Source of the DNA: Hoplostethus atlanticus
Lineage: Eukaryota; Chordata; Actinopteri; Trachichthyiformes; Trachichthyidae
Assembly (NCBI GenBank): GCA_034670405.1
Contig: JAXDDX010000014.1
Span: 5,673,501-5,737,500 of the forward strand
Reading direction: 5' to 3'
DNA length: 64,000 nt
Position 1 is the first letter of the stretch, and every line of letters starts with the position of its first letter. The translations under genes were made by a program, and so were the position numbers. The notes below the pieces were generated by a model that saw only the letters and a program-made list of their open reading frames with translations, was not told where the DNA came from and made no database searches. This document shows, in pieces, positions 16,913 through 28,663 of this stretch.

Positions 16913-17250
16913 TTTTACAGTGTGTCACAGACTGGGTTTTCAAATAACAAGCTTCCAGAGCAGCCGCTTTGATCAACAATAATGTCAGTTGTGTAAACAG
17001 CTGATAGCTGACGTTAGCCAGTAGGCTAATGTGGATAAACACCCTTAGCTTCCGATCAGATGACTCGTAGCTTCCGGAGTTGTGGGGAATCCACTTTGGA
17101 CGCGCTCGGTTAATGGGTCCTGGGCGGACGGTGTCATATTGGCTGGGCGGAGTTTGAGCTCGTTTTAAAACGACCTGACCGCTACGACAAAAACGAAGCA
17201 ACAACCAAAACAAAGCCCCACATGGCGGACTAAACACTGCGCAATTCAGT
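16913..17250 (-). promoter_or_regulatory. tmem9b 5' UTR and promoter region
   Basis: The block upstream of the tmem9b ATG is CpG-richer than its surroundings. Read on the minus strand it has a CCAAT box (17138-17142), and GC-box-like GGGCGG pieces lie on either side of it on the plus strand. No TATA box is seen. The transcription start cannot be fixed from sequence. Confidence 0.55.
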
Positions 17251-17619
17251 GGGCAAATGTATTAAAAGAAACATTAAAAATCCACGTAGGCCTACATTTC
17301 CTCATCTCTTGAGCTGATTAGATTCCGAAGATCTCATAAAAAGATATTCGCGTTTAATGCTGGTGTTTGCCCAATTTTTAAATTAGGTATGACATCTAGA
17401 GTGGGTAAAGGCCATCTACATTAAATGTGGTGTCTGCCCGTCAAGTGGCCGGGTACCGGAGAGGATCGAGGTTTGAGACGTTTGTAGGCAAATAGTGTTT
17501 GATACTCAAATAGTGTTGATGTTCAAATATTGGAGTTTCCACCCTTATTTTGTGTGCGTGTGCGTGTGTGAATGAAATGCAACTGAAACACAACCAACCA
17601 CACAAATAAGTTTACTATC

Positions 17620-17625
17620 TTTATT
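17620..17625 (-). terminator. scube2 polyadenylation signal
   Basis: AATAAA on the minus strand, about 1.26 kb downstream of the scube2 stop. The interval 17626-18889 has no coding features and is best read as 3' UTR. It contains the long hairpin at 17680-17769. Confidence 0.55.
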
Positions 17626-17679
17626 TACAGCATGTTAGATGTACAAACAATAAAAAATATACATTATCTAAGACAAAAG

Positions 17680-17769
17680 TGAAGAGAAATTCTATTTGAC
17701 AAAACTTTCATTTCATATAGAAATGATCTGATATGAAATGTAAGTTTTGTAAAATAGAATTGCTCTTCA
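17680..17769 (-). repeat. Long near-perfect hairpin in the scube2 3' UTR
   Basis: The arm at 17680-17718 (39 bases) pairs with 17731-17769 with only three mismatches around a 12-base loop. It is about 55 bases upstream of the probable poly(A) signal, so the transcript would carry a long stem near its 3' end. No target-site duplication is visible. It could be a palindromic MITE remnant, a miRNA-like precursor or an RNA regulatory stem. Confidence 0.9.
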
Positions 17770-18889
17770 CATTGCTCCCTTTTTGCCCTCCTCTAAATCT
17801 CAAATCACATCACTCCATAAGCTCATTTCTCTGAGCGGCTGAAAAGTGAAGAGTTGTCTTTGGTTGCCGGTTCACAAAGAAAATTCTTGCATTTTGATAG
17901 GGCAGCTGATGTTTTGTGAACGCTTAAAAGCCTCTATCCAGTTATTTGGAAGCTAAAATGTTTTTCAGGACAGTGGCACCCAATCAATTACCTTGAAACA
18001 TCATAAACATGGGGTGTCAGGAGATGCTACAGGAATGTAGTTGCTACAACACATTAGCATTTCACCTAAAACTTTTTACATCATATACAAAACATTTATA
18101 AGAATAATTGCTTTTGTGGTGTCACTACATACTTTGCAGTGCTATGACGTTCCCAAGAAAAGGTCACATTTGTGCTATTTTGTTTCTTATATTTAGCTGT
18201 ACTTCTGTCAACAATTCAACTCTACCTGTGAAACAGTAGCCTATGTTATAACTAGATACACACTCTATATATTGCTGACATTCAGTATATATCTCAGTTA
18301 GCTACCATATTTGAGTGTCGTATCACCATGCTATTAGCAACATTCTCATAATGTTGTGATTTGAAAATGTATTTAGCAATATTCAAACAGATGCATACTA
18401 TTAATGTCAAATAAAGACTTCCTAAATCTTTTCAGCTTTACCCAAACACTAACAAAATCATAAAAGAGCAGACTACCACTTTGGATTTTAATCCTGAGAT
18501 GGACACTTTAAAATCAAAAGGAGGTTATAAAGTTGTTGCAGTTCTTGCATTGCTCTTTAAAACACATTCCAAACAAATGGAACAAATGGGAAGAAACAGT
18601 GTGGACTGATTCAGGAGGCCCATGTGTCTGTGCTCTGTACCATTTTAGACCCCATCACTCTATCCCTCTCAAAGGTCCAGTTAAAGGTCCACTAGAAAAG
18701 TCCACTTGCTTGTCTGCTTTCTCTTTAGGATCAGTTTTACTAAGTGTATAGTCCACTCTAGTATCAGAAAACAGGATTACTACAGAATACTCTTAACTGG
18801 TCAGTGGGTAAAATAGATACTGTGGCCAGTATCCAATATAAACGTTTCATGAAATATCCACAAAGCAACTGGATGACGATTGTTCCATC

Positions 18890-20484
18890 CTAAGGGCGAA
18901 GGAATCTCAGTACTTTGGAACGCAGGAATCGGATGAAGGATTTAGGGAACATTTCTCTTGACTCTTGTGCTGTATAGTTGAAGAAGTTCTGTGGGTGGGC
19001 CAGCACATCAAACAATGCCTTCATGAGTTTCTTGTCCTGATGGGAAAATGTGTAACATGAATGTAAAGTAAAGGCATTTATATGTGCCAAATAAAGCCAA
19101 CGTGAACCTGTAACCTGTATTCCTACATGTCTCCAAAAGAGGGCACTATACAATCAAAATATTGGATGATGTTCAGAGGAGTGTTGGGCAGAATTCCAGT
19201 TTTCTAACAACATAACAATATTGTGTACTATTTAAATACTTACTATTTAAAATTTTGTTCTATTTAAATAATTGTGTACTAACAAACCATTGCATATCCT
19301 GAACATGAAACTGACATGCCTTAAACAACAGGCTGCATTGGGCAAATATATAGATGTACAGACACAAACAAATACAGGTACAGGGCCACATTTTCTAGGA
19401 GACATTTCTGAACAGGATAATATGTCTGGGAGACTTTAAATTTCTTTACATCTCCCTGACTTTCAGCATTTCTAGTGGCCAAATTCCTGACTAATTCTGG
19501 TCCAAAGTCTTAAAGTCTGATTTCATTGTTGGGTTACAAAATGCAAAAACCATGACAGTTCTTTGAAAACAACAACCATTTGTATAGCACAGGAATAAAC
19601 TCTACCTTGAGAATTTCCTGATGATTCTCTGAAGCGTATAACCTTCCATCTCTGACTATATCTTCTATTAATTCTTGGTAGTCCTCTGAAACAAATAAAG
19701 TACATAAACAGATCCTTAGTGCAACCAATTGATTTGAATTTGGTGTAACACGTGAGGGAAGAAACAAATTAATATAAATTATATACAAATGAAAATCATC
19801 ACATTTCCTCCTACCGTCATAGGTAACATATGGGACCTGGAAGCCTTTCCCACTGTTTCCCTCGTTGGACTTGAACTGTATCCAAAGCCTCTTGGAGCGG
19901 GAGGTGAAAGCAATGGGACGTTCGTATGTCTGACAAGTCTCATACGTTGTCACAGAGTTGGAGAGAGCTGTGAAATCAGGATACGGCCAGAAAGGATTAC
20001 CCTCCATTATTTGCTTGTGTGAAGCTTTAATGCCAGTCGACCGTTGGGAGTCCAGCATCATAAATAAGGTGCTAACACACTATGTAGTTCTTCCTGGCAA
20101 CCTTGACAACAGCTTTAAATTCTTAAGACATTTATTACACCAATCTGGCCTCCTGTGGTGAAATCACACTAACGCTGCTTTGCACATTCAGTCATGCACC
20201 CAGCTAACAACTCCCTGAGATATCAAAGGTACACACACACATGCACCCCAGACACAAACACACCAACACCCAGAGCTTAGACTCACAGCTTTTCCTCATG
20301 ACTAGGTAGTCTCCACACTCGTCCTCAATAGGGAGGTAGATTTCTGGGACGACAATAAGGATCCTGCGTTTGGGCGGTGGGTTGATCATCCAGGTGCACT
20401 CGATATTAGCTGGGTAGTTCCCTGGGTAGTTGGGGGACTCGATGTAGCCAGTAAAATCTCCCAGCTCTCCTCCACACTGCCGGT
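18890..20484 (-). other. scube2: scube2 exons 20-23: CUB domain and C-terminal tail
   Basis: Exons 20287-20484, 19815-19967, 19606-19685 and 18890-19036. The first two encode the CUB domain, from [20 protein letters not shown] through [20 protein letters not shown] to [10 protein letters not shown]. The last two give [20 protein letters not shown] and a tail ending [10 protein letters not shown]. The TAG stop directly follows the Pro codon. Human SCUBE2 (from memory) continues with Tyr-Lys, so the fish protein is two residues shorter. The CUB region carries the Hedgehog-releasing activity in family studies. Confidence 0.95.
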
Positions 20485-23400
20485 CTGTGAAGTAACAGAA
20501 CTGTGTCAAATAGTTTATACCTTCTTGGTGCAGCAACGCTAATTTTCTACAACAGAATCTCAGAATGGGGCAGAGAGCAAACTGGACCCAGGACAAGCCT
20601 GTCGCTGCTGTATTTCTTTTGCTGAATGTAAAAATAGATGTGTGAATACTAGCATGCACTCACAAACATACATACTTTTGCACTGCATGATGTTAGTGGA
20701 GCCATCAAAGTCGGTGGTGGTGTTTCCAGGGCAGGATATGCAGTAGTTCTGGCCAAACTCCACTTGATAAGTGCCCATGGGACAGCGGATGCAGCGGTGT
20801 GTACTGGTGTTGTAGTAATGTCCTGGAGAGCACTGGACTGTGGCAGTCAAAGAGAGTGATTGAAGGGAGCTAATACACAACAAGAGCTCAAGTGCCAGAA
20901 TGTACAAACACTGCAACAGCTGCAGAGGGCAGCAGAGGTCCTTTTAACGCCCAACAGACTTTCAAACAGACTGTACAACTAGTAGGGAAAGATGAAGACT
21001 GCCTCACCTTTGGTCTCACACTCCTGAAAGGACACAGCAGCACTGTGCTTGGTGACCAGGTTCCCTCCGCAAGGGAAGCAGGTGGTGCGGCCCACTTCTG
21101 GCTGGTAACTTCCCAATGAACAGGGCAGGCAAGGGATGAAGCCGTCATGAGAATACTGACCTGGGGGACACTGACCTGGGCACACAAAGGCATTTGGTCT
21201 AGTCAGAGTTTCAAGTGTTGAAGACACCATGCAAGCTCAGATGCAGCAGCTGATTGACACTTGAAAGCAGTGATGAGGTTTGATTGTAGTCAAACAGATC
21301 GTATCACCATTTCTTGCTGCATTATGGGAGTATTGTATGTTTTTGTAGAATCACTTGCATACGCTGGTATCTTTGAGTATATACCTTGGAAAGCCCCCAA
21401 CACGCCACCTCTAGCTTGTTAAGAGATGACAATCAAAAAGATATGCCGCCAACTGCAGAATGTATCGTCATGAATTCATAAAGGCATAGTTTTTGTGAAG
21501 TTTTGCCCAATTTCATCTCCCTGGAGCACCCTGGAAGAGATGCACCACTTAACAACTTTAAATTAAATTTCATTTCATTGGGTCTTTAGCATTTTGCATG
21601 TGGTGACACACCAGTCCTCCAATAAGACAAAGAAACTCCTTTACCATTAAGATAAGAACGTATAGCAAACCCTAAGCAAATGTTGCTGGAGTGATGTAAT
21701 GTCTTTTATCTTCTACTGAACCACCTTTCACATATCTCCCGACTGACTTATACAAACTGGTTGCCACTGGGAGTCTGCTGATAGCTCCTCTTGTTTAGTC
21801 TGTCAGTGAGAGCAGCAGGAGAAGGGATCTGGGACACAGCCACAAAGTGACTGTGATAACAGCAGCAGAGGAGACCAAAACATGGTGGCTCATTTTCCTT
21901 TCATTCAGGACAGGGAAGGGGCCAAGTGCGCCTTTTGAATTCAAATACATCTTGAACATCTAAGGCCAGGCTTCTTTGACTTTATACAAAGCAGAACATC
22001 TGTCCCCGAGATCTTTATCGGGGAACTATTTCTTCCTGTGTGGTTCATATTCATAACAGGATGCGATTCTAAAAGGTTCATTTAAAGATTACTTTTAAAA
22101 ATCTCAAACCGAATCAGGGAGAACCTTTCTATGATCTTTCATGGATCTCTACCTGTATATATCCTCATACCGTGATTATGGATGGACCTGTTGACTATCC
22201 AGTGGTGAAGAGGTGACTCACACCCACTTGATGGCATACAGACAGGATGTCATATTATGGTCATTTTCTACATTTGAACTGTAGGTGTGATCAGTTCCCA
22301 TTTCCTGTTGATGTGGGAGTGGGTGGTGAGCAGGCAACCTTAAATAACTAATCCCTGTAGGTTGTGAGAAGAGGATTAACAATGTGTTACATATACACAG
22401 TGTTTTACAATAAACTGTGATATAATTGCTTTATCAAATCCATTGTTTATGGGTGTCTGAATACAGTATTTTGGATTAGAACAAACCCTTATTGTTTACA
22501 GCACTGTTGTTTCAACTGGTTCAGGTATTTTTCTACGAGCTTGTGCATCTGTGTTTCTATTGAAGTGTAAACTGAGCTTTCCCAGGGTCTGGCAGGCCCT
22601 CCTGGTGGCTCAGACAACTCAGGTGCAAACCAAGTATTCATGACATTGTGTTTTTGAGTCCAGCTCCTGTCATATCACAAGCCAGCCTCTTCTCTCTGGC
22701 GGCTTTCCTGCCAGTTTCCACTACATAATATTTCATAAGGGAGACAAAATATGCAGCTCTTCACTACAATTTATAATGACACCTGCTGTAGTTTGTTTAA
22801 CCATGCCTTACCTCCACACTCTGAGACTTTTCGAGCCCCAACCACCTTGGAGTTGCCTCTCCCTTCAGGTCCAGGGCAGACCTCACAAGACATCTGCCTC
22901 TCCTCATCTTGGTACGTTCCAGCTGGACACAGAACACACCTTCCCTGATCCCCGTCGTGGTACGTACCAACGGTGCAGCTCACTAACAGAGTGCGGCAAA
23001 TGAGACAAAATTAAATTAAGAATCGCCTAAATGATTCACACAAGATAAAAACTCTCCCACACAGACTGATCTTAGGATTATAGTGAGTTAGAAATAAAAT
23101 TCATCTTCTCTCAGAAACACATCTAAAATAGTATAAACTTTACCATATACCATCTTAAATGCATCTATTCTCTCTCAACAAGAAAAACAAACTGAAACTC
23201 ATTTAAGCAGGCAAGCCAGTATATTAAAAAATAACTTTATAAAACCAAAATAAGGAATAGAGGTGAGGAACCTAAAACTAAACAATGTGTCTTTGTAGAT
23301 AACTCAATAAGATAATTTTGGGAAAGAGATAATTTTGAAGGTAGATCAATCTAGCTAGTAGCAACTGACTACAAAAACCGGGAGAGGCGAGAGAGACAAT

Positions 23401-26400
23401 GTAAAACACAAACAACCGCAGCAGGATGCCCTCTGGCTACACATAATGAAACAGTCCTAACCACACTGTAGATCAACACTACGGATATGGCAGCTCTGTT
23501 GCATGACAAGACCAATACTGAGACTAATTAGAAACGTGTCTGTCAGAGTCCTGCACGTTGCATGTGTTGTGGTAATTGAATTGTTGACCAAACAAAACCC
23601 TCCCTGACTAGTTGTTGACCAATCAGAAGCCAGTTTATCAAGGCAGAGGAGAACAGCCATATTGTTGTAAATATGGAGTTTTAAATACTTCAGCCAGTGA
23701 GCGTAAATAGACTTTTGTAAACAGGCTATAGCCTAAACGATATCAGTTTTTATACTAGTACATTTATGATCTATCATAGTTGGTCACTGAATGTGTGCTT
23801 TTGGGCTAAACATCTTTTATTTATCACTATTATCTATCAGAGTTTGTCAGACAACCTTTAATGTCAATGGGGGTTCTGATGATAAGTCATAAACATTCAC
23901 ATACTGCTTACTGAGGCATTATATAAACACCCATAAAGCATTATAGATATAACTTATGAGTTATATGTACAAGCGTTTATGAGTGCTTATATAATGCATC
24001 AGTAGGCAATATGTGTTTTTATAAGCAGGGTCATAAGATATTATGAGTGCCACTACAGACATGGTATTCATAGAAAGTGATGCCTCAAATTCCAATTGCA
24101 ATATTTATCCAATTAATCAGAATTTGCATTTTTATTCAACATTATGTGGAAGGCTTAATTACAATTTGACATTTTTATGATACCAGGCAAATATCAAAAG
24201 TGAGAAAATATCAGAGAAAATATTCTCTGAATCAGGCAGGACAATTATGTGGTTCTCCCATGATGACTTTGTCAAAATGGCTCCCATCTACAAATCGGTA
24301 CCACTGTTATAATACCTGTATTTGTTAAGATTAATGCTTAAAAGAATTAATGTAATAATTTTACATGGTTAAAAGTACTTAGAGTGGGGGTAGAAACATC
24401 TTAAAATCCAACCTTGGGAAAATAAAATTGTTATAGGTAAATCAAATTTTACATCTTATTATACCCCATTAAATTCTTAAGAGTTTGTTGTTTAATTCTA
24501 TCCCTCTCATCACTACACCAGTAATGTAATGACTCATTACTCATTTCAAAAGTACTCTTATTACCTTATTTAACTTGTCATCCTTTAGCTCAATTAGTAG
24601 AAATACTTCAACCCAGAGAAAGTAAACCTTTCTGCCATTTCTCATCTAAGAGAGAATAGTGTGAGACGACAACAGCTAATTGCTAAAGAAAACAAAATGA
24701 AGAATGGGGTGGGATGTAGCTTGTGGAAAATTCAACTTCAACTGATATTTATAGGGGGTGATAACAAAAGCTATGTTGTGACTGGTAACAGCAATATTAT
24801 TACTTAAATTGAAATCGTATTCTGTTACACTACTCTTTACTAGGAAAAGTAATAACATTACTGTAGCATTATTATTATGATTATGAACACTGTCACTAAA
24901 GTAGAGAGATAAAACTATCTTTTGGTTTGCGGGTTGATGATCATTGAGTGGGTTGGCCATGGCATGGATCAGACAGGGGCCCCAAATCAAAACATGCTTC
25001 AGGCCCCCCAAAAGGCTGCATGGCTCTGTACACTCAAACACACACTTACACGGGCCAGTGTGTATGATCCCTTTTACATTGGCATGGACGCAAATACAGA
25101 CACAACACACAAACACATAAACACATGCCCTGTGTTGAGCTGTTAAAACGCCTTTGCAAATCAACTTGATGCAGCTATGCAAAAAACTTCAGACAAATAA
25201 GAGCACCATGCTTCTCAACAGCTGCCTTTGTGTGCCACATCAAACCAGCCCTAATGCTTCACAAAGCACGGCTGTGCATCAGGGAAGAGCTCTTAATATG
25301 ATCGTCAGCACCCTCACCTCTAGAAAAAGCAGACACAGAAGCAAATCAAAGGGAGTGTTTTCCTCTTATCTCACAAGAGTGAATGAGTTTAATTAAAGGG
25401 ATGAGCACCATTTTGCTTTGGTTTCTACCGTCTAGAGTGATGCCTGTAATTAAGTTGGGAATTATTGTGTCTGTCTGATGGTGTTAGAGCTTCATGACTT
25501 TAAACTGTAGCTGATCTCACAACAGAATAAATCAATTAGGCCCTCGGGCCTTTAGTCCAAAATGTGCCTCAGTAGTATCCTTTAAGATGTGCCTCTCAAT
25601 AGAGAACCACTATTTATAAAAGCTTGACACACAAAAGCTTAAACGTAGATTCATTATATGTGGCTCAGCAAATTGTTCGATTTTCCTTCAAAGAAAGAAA
25701 ATGTAATTCTCTCAAGAGCAGTTCATTTTTTGTAGCCTATTGTTTATTCTGAAAGACCATGAGGAGCCATCATTGCATTGTCTTCTAACAGCTTTTATTT
25801 GACAGAGGGAAGGAGTGAGAGAAGAGAGAGAGTGAGAGTGAGAGAAAAAAAACCTTGAAGCCTTTCAAATGCAAAGAACCGGTTCTATAGAGTCCTCGAA
25901 TTGATGGCCCCAAAGAGGTTTAAAAGACCTTTCACCTCTATTCAAGTCCCCAGTCTTTGCCTACTTGATGACATAGGAAAACACTACGGTATCACAGTGG
26001 TAAGGAGCTGAACCCAATAAAAGGGGTCAGGTTTCTGAATCCCCCCATTCTGCTTGGCCCAATCGCTTCTTGCGCCCATCAAGCAGAGGCCCAAACAGCT
26101 GATGCTAATTGATTCCCATGGTGTGGCTGAAGTCAATTCTCTTTAGTAGTTTAGTGGCTGGGGGTCATGCAAAGTGGCCCTGCTTGGGGGGCAGGGGGGC
26201 ACGGCACTCAAACTGCCAGCTTGAATCAACAGCACTTCCTAAACATCTCCAATGTTAAAACAAACACGCAAACAACTTGACTACAACGATCAAATAGATG
26301 GGAACAAGTGGACAAGCTCAATTCACAGCATCTCTGAGGCATCTAGACGGCCATGCTTCGCCACAATTGTTTTACTTTTCATGTGATGAACCAAAACATT

Positions 26401-28627
26401 CACATTCTGATACCAACTTGAAGTATTGGTGTTTTATTAAAAATGAACTGACATACAAATATGAAGTGAAAAGAAAAACTTAATTAAAGAAGAAACTAAA
26501 TGACCCACACACCTATTGAAACAGAGATTATTTCCTGGAATAGTATACACAATAATGCAACCTCTAACAGAAGAAAATGTCAGAAAAAAAGAGAGAAATG
26601 CTTTAAAGAATGCAGAAGAATAAGGGAAAGCATAGTTTTTTCTCCTAGTGTTGTTGTGGTGGGATAGCTTTAGTCTACTCTCCTTCTGAGGCAGTGAGAA
26701 CAAGCCCCAATGGGGTTTTCAATGGAGTGGGCAAACTGAAAGGACTAAACTGCACTCAGAGCTAAGCCAGAGAGGGAGGTGGGGGAGGAGGGAAAAATAT
26801 AGCTCCTTTAAAGAGCTGGAGGTTAAGAATGCTTTTCAGCCCCCCTCCCAAATTACATGTCTGCACCCCTGCCATGGCCAATAGACTGCTTAATGTTGAC
26901 CTGAAAGTGCAATGTGGGAATACCGACTTAAGGAATCAAGACACTTAAGACCTTTATTACTGAAACCTGAAAATAACCAACTGGAACAGTCTAAGTACAT
27001 ATCATGTCAGCTCAGTGCAAGAATTTACTTTCATGTAATTAAGAGGGCAAAAAGAAAAAAAACGAAATCTAAATCTAAATCAATACAGCTCTTGGAAAGA
27101 TACAGAATAGCTATAGCTTCAGACTATTTGCTCTCTGATAGAAGTCCTATAAAGACTAAAGAATGACACTCTACTTTTGACTTCCTTCAATGTAGGATGG
27201 TAGTTCAGAATGAGGGAAAACTAATCTGCCTAATAAAATACTGAGACACGCTAGAAGAGTTAGGAGAGGTTTACAGATGATCCGGGGTTTAAGTCTACAT
27301 CAGATTAAAACATCTTCATAATTGGTGATGCAGACATGGGTTCACGGGACAAAGCATAGACCATCTGATCGTAAACATTTAGACATCTCAATGGAGAACG
27401 GCAATATATCTGTCTCTATTCGCACTGTCTCACTGATATTAACACAGCGTGTAGCAGGCAGTGAACGCACCGTGAGGCCCTAATATAGGGGCACACACTC
27501 ATTTCAGCCAGAGAAAACGCATGCCAGCCTTTAGCTCTCTAACATTGACAGTGTGCCATTACACCTAATGAACATTTTCATCATTATGGGTTGTATATAA
27601 AACCCCACCAAGAGGCAACAGCTACCACAAGCCCTGCCATCACCCCTCATGTTACACTCTTATCCTAGAGAGATGCTGGAAGATCTCAAGGCTTGGAGGG
27701 CCAACAACAGCCTCTCTGTTCTTCCCTGTAAGCTTTCTCTCCACCTCCAACCAGCTCATTACAGCATGTCTGCAAACCAAATATGGCACTCATCTGGCCA
27801 ACACCTGCTCCAAATCCAATCATTAAACCAACTTGTCTAAATATATCTCACTGGCATGGACTATTTCAATTACTTAAAGACATGACTATGAGACTACGCT
27901 GTGTACAGGAACTAGTCAGAGACATTGCTGCCTTATGTTAGGTGTAACAGAAGTGGTTGGACCTTCACTCTTGTAATAAGTAGCTGCTTGAGAGGTGAAA
28001 AGCATTTATGTATCCATTGTTAAGTGCTGCCTGGCTGAATGGTTGCTGTCCTGACCTCAACCTAGGTTTGTATGTAGAGTCACAGGTAAATCCAACAACT
28101 GCCAACTCACCACACTTCCTGCCCACCAGCACCTGTCCCGCCACACAGTGCCCTGGCAGGTCTACTGGTGGCTGGCCCAGACTCTTGGCTAGCTCATAGT
28201 CAGAACCAGCGAAGTGGAGGTGGAACTGTTCCCGGTTGATGGACTTCCTCAGGGTTCTGATGGTCTTCCTCAGCCTCTTCTCTGAGCGCCGACGCACACA
28301 GCTCAGGTCACAGCTCTCTGCTGAGAGAAGCACTTGATACCACAACTGTCTCCGGGGGGGGGGGGCAACATTACATGCCTACAGGACATTGTACAATCCT
28401 ACGTAGATGCACACATGCTTACCTACCCATTCACATGAACAAACACCACATCAGTTCAGGAAGAGCATAACAACAATACCTCAACCCTGTGATCCCGACC
28501 CAGAGGCCACCACCACAGCCAAGTCAAAACAGGAGATACTTTACTTTGGGTTGTTTAGTGACGAGTAGACAGCGGGGAAAGAAAGAGAAGAATATGAAGC
28601 AGAGGGTGACCCCAAGAGGCTGAGGTC

Positions 28628-28663
<36 letters not shown>

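Noticed and set aside
24676-25182. 168-codon minus-strand frame in scube2 intron 16
   Set aside because: No recognisable domain, and no phase-compatible acceptor and donor to join it to scube2.
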